Shown: in pieces, positions 1 through 7,980 of the stretch
Position numbering within the stretch: the stretch's first letter is position 1
Layout: every line of letters starts with the position of its first letter
Assembly: GCA_938022205.1 (NCBI GenBank)
Contig: CALIEB010000004.1
Location: forward strand, 1-64,000
Direction of reading: 5' to 3'
DNA: 64,000 nt
DNA from: an uncultured Anaerolineae bacterium
Lineage (GTDB): Bacteria > Chloroflexota > Anaerolineae > Aggregatilineales > Phototrophicaceae
The notes under the pieces: model-generated
Database searches by the model: none
What the model was told of the DNA's origin: nothing
What the model saw: the letters and a program-made list of their open reading frames with translations, nothing else
Translations under genes and position numbers: made by a program

Positions 1-229
1 CCGTTGCGCCGACGAACACGAACACGCCGCGTCCGACGCGCACGCCCATGCCCACCGCTACGGCTGTGGTGACGGAAGAGGCGACCGTTGCGCCGACGAA
101 CACGAACACGCCGCGTCCGACGCGCACGCCCATGCCCACCGCTACGGCTGTGGTGACGGAAGAGGCAACCGTTGCGCCGACGAACACGAACACGCCGCGT
201 CCGACGCGCACGCCCATGCCCACCGCTAC
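1..229 (+). repeat. 84-bp tandem repeat (about 2.7 copies) encoding a Thr/Pro stalk
   Basis: Copies begin at 1, 85 and 169, and the third stops after about 61 bases. The copies are almost identical; I see one substitution (gcgacc versus gcaacc) between the second and third junctions. The unit is a multiple of three, so each copy adds 28 residues rich in Thr, Pro, Ala and Arg (core TPRPTRTPMPTAT) to the overlapping protein. The array continues out of the window to the left, so the true copy number is unknown. Confidence 0.95.
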
Positions 230-818
230 CACCGCGTCCGCTAGCTTGTTTGGCAGTGCGACCCGCGCGCTGTTCCGCATTACGAGCGAGGAAAGCACCG
301 CCACGTTTATCCTGCAGGAAGACCTGCGTGGGCAGCGCATCGACGTAATTGGCACGACCAAAGAGGTGGGGGGTGATGTCATCGTCAACGTGGCTAACCC
401 GAGCCAATCGCAGCTTGGCACGCTGGTGATTAACGCCCGCACGCTTGAGACGGACAACCAGTTCCGCAACCAAGCCATTCGCGGGCAAATTCTGCGCTCG
501 GCGGACAACCGCTACGAGTTCATCGAGTTCACGCCCAAACGTCTGATTGGGCTGCCGACCACCGCGCTGACCGAGTTCGGCACGACGCTTGAGTTTGAGG
601 TTGAGGGTGACCTGAAAATTTTGGAGACGACGAAGACCGTCACCTTTAAGGTGCGCGTGACGCTCGAAAGCGAAACGCGCTTGAGCGGCGAAGCCTCGAC
701 CACCGTGCAGTGGCGCGACTTCGGCATCAGCATCCCCAGCGTGCCCGGCGTGGCGAACATCAGCGAGGATGTGCTGCTAAAGCTCACGTTTGTGGCAAAT
801 CTGGTGGAAACGCGCTAA
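1..818 (+). CDS. YceI-like domain protein with Thr/Pro-rich repeat stalk (5'-partial)
   Basis: The reading frame is open from the left edge of the window, so the N-terminus, and probably a signal or lipid anchor, is missing. The visible part has two regions: repeats of 28 residues up to about base 229, then a domain of about 190 residues. That domain begins near SATRALFRI and includes phrases such as LVINARTLETDN, RNQAIRG and YEFIEFTPKRLIG, which resemble the YceI lipocalin-like family that binds isoprenoid-type lipids. The stalk suggests the domain is held away from the cell surface. The family call comes from motif resemblance only; binding of a particular lipid is inference. The gene ends at a strong hairpin terminator. 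Confidence 0.7.
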   Translation, partial: VAPTNTNTPRPTRTPMPTATAVVTEEATVAPTNTNTPRPTRTPMPTATAVVTEEATVAPTNTNTPRPTRTPMPTATTASASLFGSATRALFRITSEESTATFILQEDLRGQRIDVIGTTKEVGGDVIVNVANPSQSQLGTLVINARTLETDNQFRNQAIRGQILRSADNRYEFIEFTPKRLIGLPTTALTEFGTTLEFEVEGDLKILETTKTVTFKVRVTLESETRLSGEASTTVQWRDFGISIPSVPGVANISEDVLLKLTFVANLVETR

Positions 819-846
819 TCACGCTTGCCAACCGGCTTATGTGAGA

Positions 847-876
847 AGAGAACGCGCTAGCCGCGTTCTCTTTTTT
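847..876. terminator. Intrinsic terminator after the YceI-like gene
   Basis: A perfect 10-bp stem (agagaacgcg / cgcgttctct) with loop ctagc is followed by a run of T. It lies between two convergent genes and may end transcription from both sides. Confidence 0.9.
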
Positions 877-887
877 GTTTGCTTTGC

Positions 888-1658
888 TCAGCTGCTAAAC
901 CGCTTGCGCAGGAAATCGGGCGCGGGGAAACCGACCGCTTCGGCATCCGCGACCACCGCCGCAGGGTCAAACAACACCTCGCGCAGGTCAACGGTGAGCG
1001 TACCCTCCTCAATCGTCAGCAACCCCCACTCGGCGCGCCCCACCTGTGAGAACGACATGCCCACGCTGCCGGCGTTGACCACTTGCCAGCCGCCGACACG
1101 CCGCACCATGCGCAAGTGTGTGTGCGCGCACAACGCCAACACGCCCTCGCGGTCGAGCAGCGCGTCGCTGGCTTCGTCGTCGGGACTGTCGGGGCGCAGG
1201 CTGTTGGGTTCGTCGCTGCCGGGAACGGCGTGGAAGCCGATGACATGCCCATAGCCTGCGACATCAACCGCCAGCTCGTGTCCAATGCTTTCCGCGACGA
1301 AGCGATACTGCGCGTAGCTGAGCTGCGCCAGCGTCCAATTGAAGATGGCATCACGCTCGACAAACGCGCGCTGGCGTGCCGCATAGCTCGCCTCGTCCTG
1401 CACCAACGGCAGCTTGGGGCGCACGCCTTGCACCACATAGCGGTCGGTGTTGCCGCCGATGACTTGGCAGACCTCTTTGCCGTATGCCTCTTGCAAGTCC
1501 ATGATGCGCTGCACGCATGCGGCAGGGCGCGTGCCGAAGGCGGCAAAATCGCCCAACACCCAAATCTTGTCCAGCGCGCCCACGCCCTTTAAGTCAGCTA
1601 ACACGCCGTCTAGCGCGATGAGATTGCCGTGAATGTCCGCTAGCACTGCGATACGCAT
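888..1658 (-). CDS. Calcineurin-like metallophosphoesterase
   Basis: The protein has 256 residues and carries the full set of metallophosphoesterase motifs: ADIHGN at the N-terminus, GDFAAFG, GGNTDR, GFHAVPG, CAHTHLRM and NAGSVGMS near the end. The Asp, His and Asn residues of these motifs bind the two metal ions in the family. Members of this YfcE/MJ0936-like branch hydrolyse phosphodiesters or phosphomonoesters, and the substrate cannot be read from the sequence. It starts 18 bases after purK on the same strand and is probably the last gene of a lipA-purK-phosphoesterase transcript. Confidence 0.85.
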   Translation of the reverse strand: MRIAVLADIHGNLIALDGVLADLKGVGALDKIWVLGDFAAFGTRPAACVQRIMDLQEAYGKEVCQVIGGNTDRYVVQGVRPKLPLVQDEASYAARQRAFVERDAIFNWTLAQLSYAQYRFVAESIGHELAVDVAGYGHVIGFHAVPGSDEPNSLRPDSPDDEASDALLDREGVLALCAHTHLRMVRRVGGWQVVNAGSVGMSFSQVGRAEWGLLTIEEGTLTVDLREVLFDPAAVVADAEAVGFPAPDFLRKRFSS

Positions 1659-1676
1659 GGTGTCCTCGCTTTCTCG

Positions 1677-2801
1677 CTACAGGTTGAGCTTGCTCATCGC
1701 CAGCTTGGCGACCTTCTCCGCGCCGTCGGTGCTGTAGCCCAAGACGGTGATATGCCCCATCTTGCGCCCGACGCGCACCTCACGCTTGCCGTAGAGATGG
1801 ACGTGCGCGCCGCCAATCGCCAGCACGTCGCGCAGCGCGTCCGGATTAGGCGTGCCGTTGCGCTCGCCCAAGATGTTAATCATGGCGGTGGCGGGCGCGA
1901 TTTGCGCCACATCCCCCAGCGGATAGCCCAGCACCGCGCGCACGTGGTTCTCAAACTGGCTGGTGATGGTGCCTTCGATGCTGTAATGCCCGCTGTTGTG
2001 CGGGCGCGGTGCAAGCTCGTTGAAGACAATCTCGTTCATTGGCAGCTCGAATAGCTCTACGCCGAACACGCCCACGCCGTCAATGCCCGCCACGACGCTG
2101 CGTGCCATCTCCACCGCCTTGAACGCGCTGGCTTCGTCGATGGGCGCGGGACAAAGCACCGTGTGGCAGATGCCGTTTTTCTGGATGGTTTCAACCACCG
2201 GGTAATCGCGCATGTTGCCGTTCGCGTCGCGCGCCACAATGACCGCCAGCTCTTTGACGAACGGCACGACCGCCTCGACCATCAGCTCGCGCCCGGCTAG
2301 CTTGTCAAGCGCAGCGGGAATGTCGTGCGCCCGCTGGATGAGCGCGTTGCCATAGCCGTCGTAGCCGTTGCGACGTGCCTTAAGGATAATCGGAAAGCCG
2401 AACTCTTCGACGGCGGCCATCACGTCGGTGGCCACCGCCACCTTGCGAAAGCGCGCCGTCTCGATGCCTAACGCCTGCATCTTGCGCTTCTGCTCGTACT
2501 TGTCTTGGACTTGCGCCACCGTGTCGGGCGTGGGCAGCACCGGCGTGCCGAAGCTCTCGATGCGGCGCAAAATCGCCACGTCGACGAACTCGCTCTCCAG
2601 CGTCACCACGTCGCAGGCTTGTGCGAACTGCCTAAGCAGCGTGTCGTCTGTCCACGCGCCGATGACGTGGTGCGGGGTCACCTGCAACGCAGGCTCATCG
2701 TCTTTCTGTGCGAAGATGACCACGCGCACGCCCAACACGCTGGCGGCTTGCGCCGTCATCTTCGCCAGCTGTCCACCGCCCAAAATGCCTAGCCGTGCCA
2801 T
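1677..2801 (-). CDS. purK: 5-(carboxyamino)imidazole ribonucleotide synthase
   Basis: This ATP-grasp enzyme makes N5-CAIR from AIR, ATP and bicarbonate in purine synthesis. The 374-residue protein begins with the family signature LGILGGGQLAKM and continues with the ATP-grasp segment QDKYEQKRKM, ILKARRNGYDGYGN, the acidic motif VELFEL and NELAPRPHNSGHYSIEG. These are diagnostic of PurK rather than other ATP-grasp enzymes. Length is typical. It follows lipA after 3 bases. No purE is visible in the window, although PurK needs a PurE mutase; purE is presumably elsewhere. Confidence 0.96.
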   Translation of the reverse strand: MARLGILGGGQLAKMTAQAASVLGVRVVIFAQKDDEPALQVTPHHVIGAWTDDTLLRQFAQACDVVTLESEFVDVAILRRIESFGTPVLPTPDTVAQVQDKYEQKRKMQALGIETARFRKVAVATDVMAAVEEFGFPIILKARRNGYDGYGNALIQRAHDIPAALDKLAGRELMVEAVVPFVKELAVIVARDANGNMRDYPVVETIQKNGICHTVLCPAPIDEASAFKAVEMARSVVAGIDGVGVFGVELFELPMNEIVFNELAPRPHNSGHYSIEGTITSQFENHVRAVLGYPLGDVAQIAPATAMINILGERNGTPNPDALRDVLAIGGAHVHLYGKREVRVGRKMGHITVLGYSTDGAEKVAKLAMSKLNL

Positions 2802-2804
2802 CGT

Positions 2805-3770
2805 CTACTCGCGCTCCTCGTGCAGGCGGAAGTAGTTCAGCTGCGAGAGCGCGCGCACTTGCTCTTCGGCGCGGTAGCTGCTGCGCACCAACGGACCGCT
2901 CTCCACCCACTTGAAGCCCAGCTCTTCCAAGCCAATGCGGCGCAGCTCGGCGAACTCCTGCGGCGTGTAGTAGCGTGCGATAGGCAAATGCTTTTTGCTC
3001 GGCTGCAGGTACTGTCCGATGGTGAGGATGTCCACGCCGACGCTGGCCAGGTCGCGCATCACGTCGACGACCTCATCGAACGTTTCGCCCAAGCCGAGCA
3101 TGATGCCGCTCTTGGTCAGCACCAGCGGGTCCATAGCTTTGGCATTCGCTAGCGTGCCGATTGCCCAAGTATAGTCGTCTTGCGGCTGCACCTTTTTGAA
3201 CAGGCGCGGCACGGTTTCGACGTTGTGGTTGAGGATTTCCGGCTGCGCGTCCATCACCAGCTTGAGCGCGCTCTTGCTGCCCTTGAAGTCGGGGATTAGC
3301 ACCTCGATGCTGCAGCCCTTTTGCAGCTGGCGGATACGGCGAATGACCATCGCGAAGATGGGCGCGCCGCCGTCGGGGCGGTCGTCGCGGTTGACGCTGG
3401 TGATGACGACGTGGCGCAAGTTCATGGCGCGCACACTTTGCGCGATGCGGTTGGGTTCTGCCCAATCCAGCGGGTTGGGGCGACCGGTCTTGATGTCGCA
3501 AAAGCCGCATGAGCGCGTGCAGGTGTCGCCCATCATCAAGAACGTGGCGGTGCCGCGCCCCCAGCACTCGCCCAGATTGGGACACTGTGCCTCTTCGCAC
3601 ACGGTATGCAGCTCTTTGCTGCGCATGAGTGCGCGCACGCCCTCGTAGGTTTCGCCCATCGGGGCGCGCACGCGGATCCACGGCGGACGGCGCAGCGGGT
3701 GCTTGGGGTCGGGCTGCCAGTCTTCGGCGGTCGTGGTCGGGATGTTATCAAGCGGAATGAGGTCACTCAC
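2805..3770 (-). CDS. lipA: Lipoyl synthase (radical SAM)
   Basis: LipA inserts two sulfur atoms into protein-bound octanoyl groups to make lipoyl cofactors of 2-oxoacid dehydrogenases and the glycine cleavage system. Both iron-sulfur sites are visible: the auxiliary cluster motif [12 protein letters not shown] and the radical-SAM motif CTRSCGFC. The C-terminal RSSYRAEE supplies the serine ligand known in the family. I chose the GTG at 3770 (321 aa) because GGAG lies eight bases upstream and a TATAAT box at 3810-3805 would place the transcript start downstream of the in-frame ATG at 3806. That ATG would add 12 residues. First gene of a likely operon with purK. No lipB is visible. Confidence 0.95.
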   Translation of the reverse strand: MSDLIPLDNIPTTTAEDWQPDPKHPLRRPPWIRVRAPMGETYEGVRALMRSKELHTVCEEAQCPNLGECWGRGTATFLMMGDTCTRSCGFCDIKTGRPNPLDWAEPNRIAQSVRAMNLRHVVITSVNRDDRPDGGAPIFAMVIRRIRQLQKGCSIEVLIPDFKGSKSALKLVMDAQPEILNHNVETVPRLFKKVQPQDDYTWAIGTLANAKAMDPLVLTKSGIMLGLGETFDEVVDVMRDLASVGVDILTIGQYLQPSKKHLPIARYYTPQEFAELRRIGLEELGFKWVESGPLVRSSYRAEEQVRALSQLNYFRLHEERE

Positions 3771-3804
3771 GGGGGTTTCTCCGAACAATAGGCATGTGTT
3801 TATC

Positions 3805-3810
3805 ATTATA
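3805..3810 (-). promoter_or_regulatory. Candidate -10 box for lipA
   Basis: The minus strand reads TATAAT here, about 35 bases before the chosen GTG start of lipA. I do not see a convincing -35 hexamer 16-18 bases upstream, so this is a single-box call. Confidence 0.45.
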
Positions 3811-3823
3811 CGGCAGTTCACGC

Positions 3824-4672
3824 CTAAGCATAGACCCGCGCGTACCACGCCTGTGCCGCCCAGCGCAGCACCTGCAAGGCGAGCTCGTTGGCGCAGGCGT
3901 AGAGCAGCACGCCCAAGCCCGCCGAGATGAGCAGTGCATCGTCGCGCCATGCCAGCCCGAAGGTGATGTACAGCACGTTCAGCACGCCCCAAAGCAGGGC
4001 AAAGCCGCTCAAGCGTGCCAGCGCAAAGCCGCCGAACGCCAGCAGGCGCGCCTCTGTGCTGCTGTGCGCCATGCCTGCCGCCAGCAGCCCCCATAGGCAG
4101 GCGAACAGCTGCGCTTGCACGTGGTCGACGACAATCCACAGGAAGAACGTGGCGTAGGGGGCGAACTCACGGGCAACGGCGCGCGTCTCGTCGCCCAGCA
4201 GCGACAGCGCGCTTGCGCCCGCCAGCAGCACGCCGACCACGCCGACCACGCGCACGAGCCACGTCAACACGCGCCCGCTGAGGGTGGTGCGCACGTGTGC
4301 TGCGCTTATGACCGCTATCGCCCACGCGCTTTGCCATGCGCCTAGCGGCGTGCTGCGCACCACGTCCCAGCTTTTGCTTTCGCGCAGGCGCGCCACGCCC
4401 ACGCTGGTGCGTGCCGCTGTCATCATCCCCAGCAGGATGCCACTGAAGCACGCGCTCGCCAGCGGCAGCGCGAGGATGCCCAACGTGCCCGCCACCAACA
4501 GCGACGGCGACAGCGCGAACAGCGCGCCCACCGCCAGCAGTGCCAGCAGCACGTTACGCCAGCGCAAGGGGCGGCGGGTACGGCGCGGCGTGCGTTCTGG
4601 CACCGCCCACGCGAAGGCGCACATGAGCGGTGTCGGGCGGCGGATGGCGCGCCAGAGCTGCCACGTTATCAC
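3824..4672 (-). CDS. Polytopic membrane protein of unknown function
   Basis: The protein has 282 residues, of which about the first 40 are basic and polar, followed by six or so hydrophobic segments (for example [23 protein letters not shown] and [17 protein letters not shown], given here in part). It resembles membrane subunits in overall shape but I recognise no family motif. I chose the GTG at 4672 because its GTGA overlaps the stop of the upstream propeller gene by 4 bases, a sign of translational coupling. The pair probably acts together at the membrane, with the propeller outside and this protein inside the bilayer. Function unknown. Confidence 0.7.
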   Translation of the reverse strand: MITWQLWRAIRRPTPLMCAFAWAVPERTPRRTRRPLRWRNVLLALLAVGALFALSPSLLVAGTLGILALPLASACFSGILLGMMTAARTSVGVARLRESKSWDVVRSTPLGAWQSAWAIAVISAAHVRTTLSGRVLTWLVRVVGVVGVLLAGASALSLLGDETRAVAREFAPYATFFLWIVVDHVQAQLFACLWGLLAAGMAHSSTEARLLAFGGFALARLSGFALLWGVLNVLYITFGLAWRDDALLISAGLGVLLYACANELALQVLRWAAQAWYARVYA

Positions 4673-5808
4673 GGGATGCCCCACGCCAGCACGTCGGGCG
4701 CGCCCAACGCCGGGAAGATGCCGTCGCTTAGCTCGGTGAACGCGCCTGTTTCCGTGTTGAGTGTCAGCAGCAAGTAGCCCTTGCCGTCGCCCTCGACATT
4801 GCCGCCGAACGCCAGCGTGCTGCCGTCGGGCGACCACGCGAGGCGCGGCGGGTTGGGCGTGTGTTCGCGCGTGCTGAAGCCACAGTAGCGGCGCACGTCG
4901 CCCGTGCGCACGTCGTAAACGTGCAGTGTAGCGGCATCTGCCTGCGTGGGGTCGCTGCTGAGGAGGGGCATCGCCCAAAACGCCACGCGCGTGCTGTCGG
5001 GCGACCAGCTCAGCGTGGAGGGGTCAGCCCCGTTGAGGCGTACCGCCATGCCGCCGCCGGTGAAGTCTGTCGCTTGCGTGATGGTTTGGGCGGGGATGTC
5101 GACCAAGAACAGCTCCGCGCCGACCACCCCCCGCGCGTCGGGCTGGGGGGCTAAGCCGACGAACGCCAAATATCGCCCGTCGGGCGACCAGCCCATGCCG
5201 TTGAAGTAAGGCAAGTCGGGCGCAAGCGGCAGCGGCGTGACCACCGCGCCGAACGCCGTCACGCGCTCGAGGTCAATCAGATAGCGGAACACGCCGCCCG
5301 CCTGTTGCCCCAACCACACGGCGGCATAGCCGCGCGGTTGGATAGACAGCACGCCGCGCGTTGGCAAGTAGCGGCGGTCGGCGGGCGTGCCGTTTTCGGG
5401 CATGAGATAGGCGCGGTGGTCGGGTGTCCACACCAGCCACACGCCCTCATCCCACCAGATGATGTCCGCCGCGCCGGCGGTGATGGGCGTGCGTAAAACG
5501 CCCGTGACGCGCATCTTGTGGTAGGTCAGCGTGTCGGGGTTGAGATAGGTAATCCAGCGCGCGTCGGGCGAGAGGCGGCAGTTGCCCACGCAGGGGCGCG
5601 TTTCGGGCAAGGGGTAGCGCGTGGCGCGGTTGATGTCGTACACCCACAGGCTGGCACCGTCGAAGTAGGTGAGCAGGATGCCGTCGGGGCTGAATGCGCG
5701 CCCGCGCGGCGCAATGCGCTCGTCGGGGCAGGCGGCGCGAATGTCTTGCGCCCACGCCGCGTTCGCACCAAGTCCCATGATGACCATTGCCAACAAAAAT
5801 GTCCGCAT
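4669..5808 (-). CDS. Secreted TolB/WD40-like beta-propeller protein
   Basis: The 379-residue protein starts with a signal peptide (MRTFLLAMVIMGLGANAAWA, cleavage probably before QD). The mature part has repeated blades with the TolB-type phrase SPDGR/SPDAR/SPDST followed by aromatic and hydrophobic strands (FSPDGILLTYF, LSPDARWITYL, WSPDGRYLAFVG, WSPDSTRVAFW, WSPDGSTLAFGG). Such propellers are protein-interaction platforms and have no predicted catalysis. An in-frame extension reaches 6000, but AGAGG before the ATG at 5808 and the signal peptide fix the start there. It is translationally coupled to the downstream membrane protein. Confidence 0.8.
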   Translation of the reverse strand: MRTFLLAMVIMGLGANAAWAQDIRAACPDERIAPRGRAFSPDGILLTYFDGASLWVYDINRATRYPLPETRPCVGNCRLSPDARWITYLNPDTLTYHKMRVTGVLRTPITAGAADIIWWDEGVWLVWTPDHRAYLMPENGTPADRRYLPTRGVLSIQPRGYAAVWLGQQAGGVFRYLIDLERVTAFGAVVTPLPLAPDLPYFNGMGWSPDGRYLAFVGLAPQPDARGVVGAELFLVDIPAQTITQATDFTGGGMAVRLNGADPSTLSWSPDSTRVAFWAMPLLSSDPTQADAATLHVYDVRTGDVRRYCGFSTREHTPNPPRLAWSPDGSTLAFGGNVEGDGKGYLLLTLNTETGAFTELSDGIFPALGAPDVLAWGIP

Positions 5809-5965
5809 CGTCGCCTCTTGTGTGTGCTGTGGGGTAGTTTGCACAGGTGCGGCGCGCGCGACAACCCCCAAGTTGCCCCTTTCAGCCGCAGTTGCTTGCG
5901 CGATTAGCTGATATTGGGTAAGATTTGCGGGTGTGACCTTGACGACGTGAAAGCGTTTGCTCCCC

Positions 5966-6268
5966 ATGCCCGACCTGCACGCTGAGACGACAACGCCCAA
6001 CGTGTTCCGCAGCTACCGCCGCAGCAATGCGAGCGGCTTCGTCCAATGCCTGCACGACGCGCTCGAAGCCTCAGGCATTGACGCTTGGCTTGACGTGTGC
6101 GACATGCCCAGCGCGCTACTTGCCGCGCTCGGAGCTATGGAAAACCCTGTGCGAAGCTCTGACGCGCCACAAGACCACCGTCCCAAGCACAAGGTGGGCG
6201 TGCATGGCATGGGCGGGTGTGCTTCGTCCAATGATGCTGCACCGCCGGCACGTCGAGAGCGCGCATGA
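5966..6268 (+). pseudogene. Remnant of a TIR-domain protein
   Basis: The first 45 or so residues read like the start of a bacterial TIR domain: NVFRSYRRSNASGF, then LHDALEASGIDAWLD and CDMPSA, matching the usual pattern VFISYRR-DA-F, L-AL-A-GI-VWLD and DIP. After this the similarity stops. The remaining 55 residues look like random sequence (SSDAPQDHRPKH), and the central TIR region with the catalytic glutamate is absent. The frame ends just inside the next gene. I read this as a decayed TIR effector gene, not a functional protein. TIR domains in bacteria are often NAD-degrading defence or signalling modules; nothing of a partner domain remains. Confidence 0.6.
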
Positions 6269-7872
6269 GACGAATGATGACTGTTGCATCAAAACGCGGT
6301 GCCCTTAAGCCCTTTGCGCCTTATGCCCTGTTCCACAAAGGGCGCACGCGGCTGTGTCTGGCGCGCGCGGGCGTGCTGGTGTGGCTGCTGCTGTTTGTGG
6401 GCGGATGGGCGCGGGCGCAAGGCGATTGCGGCCTGGTCGAGCGCGTCGTGCCGCCGGTGGACATGACACAGTTTCGCCTTGTGCAAGACTATGCGGCGCG
6501 CAGCACACGCCATCAAGGGCGTTACCACACAGGCGAGGACTACGCGGCGGGGCGCGGCGTAACCGTTGGGCAAGCTGTGTTTGCCATAGCGCGCGGGCGC
6601 GTGCTGGTCGCCAGCCCCAACGGCTGGGGCATCGACGGCGGCGTGCTGCTGCTCGAGCATCGCCTGCCCGACGGCGCGACGGTGTACAGCATGTACGGTC
6701 ACGTGCAAGCGGGCGGCGTAGGCTTCCCGGAACGTCTAACTTGCGTTGAAGCGGGGCAAATCATCGCCGTAATTGCCGACGTGCGACCCGCGCCGCATCT
6801 GCATCTCGAAATCCGCACGCAGTATAACACCAGTGCGGGGGCGGGCTACACCCACGACCACCCCGACACGCAGGGCTACACGCGCCCGACGCAGTTTCTG
6901 CGCAACTACGCCGTTTGGACGCAGCCCGCGCACCGCTGGCACTTCGCGTTGGCGGCGGGCAGCGTGGACGCGCTGCTGCTCAACGACGACAGCTTGCTGC
7001 TGTTGGACAAGCAGGGCATGCTGCGGCGCGTGCTGCCCGACGGGCGGGTGTTGTGGCGGCAGGCGGTGCGGGCGGTTGCGCTGATGGCGTGGCGCGGCAG
7101 GTCGTTCACAGTAGGCGCGGACGGAACGATGACCGCGCTAGACATCGCCAGCGGCACGCTCGGCGAAAGCTGGCGCGTGGCAGACTTTGCGCCTGTTGGC
7201 GCGCCGATAGAGCTGGGTGGGCGCGTCTTGTTTCCCGCGCAAGGCGGCGTGGTCATGCTAGATGACGCGCGGCGCGCTGTGCTGTGGCGTGCCGAACGCC
7301 CCGAATGGGCGCGGGTTGTCGCGCTGCCGTCCGGCATGATTGGCTTGCTGGGCAACGGGCAGGTGCGCCTTCTCACCGCCGACGGCGTGGTGTTTGCCAG
7401 CGGGCGCGCCGCTCAGGCCGCTATCGCCGACAGCCCTGAAGGCATGCCGCTGGTCTACACGGCGGGCGGCGTGTGGCGCGTCGACGAGGCGGGCGTGTGG
7501 CATCTGTGGCGCGAGGACGCGCCCAAGCTCGGCAGCGGCGGCGCGCTGCTTGGCACAAGCGCGCGCGTCTACACACACGACGGCGCGACGCTCAGCGCGT
7601 GGGCGGACCGGCTGCTCTGGCAAAGCAACGCGGTTAGCTTCAGCGGCGCGGCAGCCCTCCAGCGCATCGGGCAGCACTTGCTGCTCTTGGCGCAAGACGG
7701 CACGCTGGCGGTGTGGCACGAAGACGGGGCGGTTTGCGCCAATTATCGCCTCTATCACCGCGCGGACGCGCCGCCACAAGCCCTGCTTGGCGCGGACAGC
7801 ACGCTGCGGGTGGTCACCAGTCACGCCGTCAGCGCGTTGAGTTGGGCGCGCCTAACCAGCGACTGCCGCTAA
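6265..7872 (+). CDS. M23 (LytM-type) metallopeptidase fused to a beta-propeller
   Basis: The 535-residue protein has a hydrophobic signal segment at about residues 29-51. The M23 domain (residues about 65-185) has zinc-site motifs H88-x3-D92 (HTGEDYA) and H178-x-H180 (HLHLEIR), plus YGHVQAG. M23 enzymes cut peptide cross-bridges in peptidoglycan or other peptides. From about residue 215 to the end there are repeated propeller-like blades (LLLNDDSLLLLDKQG, FTVGADGTMTALDIASG, LLLLAQDGTLAVWHEDG) of PQQ/WD40 style. The start could be any of the Met codons at 6265, 6274 or 6277, since no strong ribosome site decides it. The domain combination is unusual; the propeller may target the peptidase. Confidence 0.8.
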   Translation: MRRMMTVASKRGALKPFAPYALFHKGRTRLCLARAGVLVWLLLFVGGWARAQGDCGLVERVVPPVDMTQFRLVQDYAARSTRHQGRYHTGEDYAAGRGVTVGQAVFAIARGRVLVASPNGWGIDGGVLLLEHRLPDGATVYSMYGHVQAGGVGFPERLTCVEAGQIIAVIADVRPAPHLHLEIRTQYNTSAGAGYTHDHPDTQGYTRPTQFLRNYAVWTQPAHRWHFALAAGSVDALLLNDDSLLLLDKQGMLRRVLPDGRVLWRQAVRAVALMAWRGRSFTVGADGTMTALDIASGTLGESWRVADFAPVGAPIELGGRVLFPAQGGVVMLDDARRAVLWRAERPEWARVVALPSGMIGLLGNGQVRLLTADGVVFASGRAAQAAIADSPEGMPLVYTAGGVWRVDEAGVWHLWREDAPKLGSGGALLGTSARVYTHDGATLSAWADRLLWQSNAVSFSGAAALQRIGQHLLLLAQDGTLAVWHEDGAVCANYRLYHRADAPPQALLGADSTLRVVTSHAVSALSWARLTSDCR

Positions 7873-7892
7873 CCTAACAAGCGTCACCCTGT

Positions 7893-7907
7893 ATAGGTGA
7901 TACCTAT
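7893..7907. promoter_or_regulatory. Palindrome upstream of nifJ, possible operator
   Basis: ATAGGT-GAT-ACCTAT is a perfect 6-bp inverted repeat with a 3-base centre, 74 bases before nifJ. It is in an otherwise plain 108-base intergenic region. A regulator-binding site is inferred from symmetry and position only. Confidence 0.4.
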
Positions 7908-7980
7908 TACTAACAGTATGGTCCCCACTTCAGGCATGATAAAAAGACAAAACAAACTTGCTCGAGTGAGGGGATAGGTT

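Noticed and set aside
1..229. CRISPR-like array
   Set aside because: The repeats abut without unique spacers and are translated in frame, so this is a coding minisatellite.
790..1254. Plus-strand frame across the phosphoesterase gene
   Set aside because: It begins inside the YceI-like gene end, passes through the terminator and is low-complexity Ser/Thr/Arg; the opposite strand holds a clear enzyme.
3771..4139. Upstream extension of lipA
   Set aside because: The extra residues are Arg/Ala-rich without family similarity and overlap the membrane-protein gene in another frame; a ribosome site supports the GTG at 3770.
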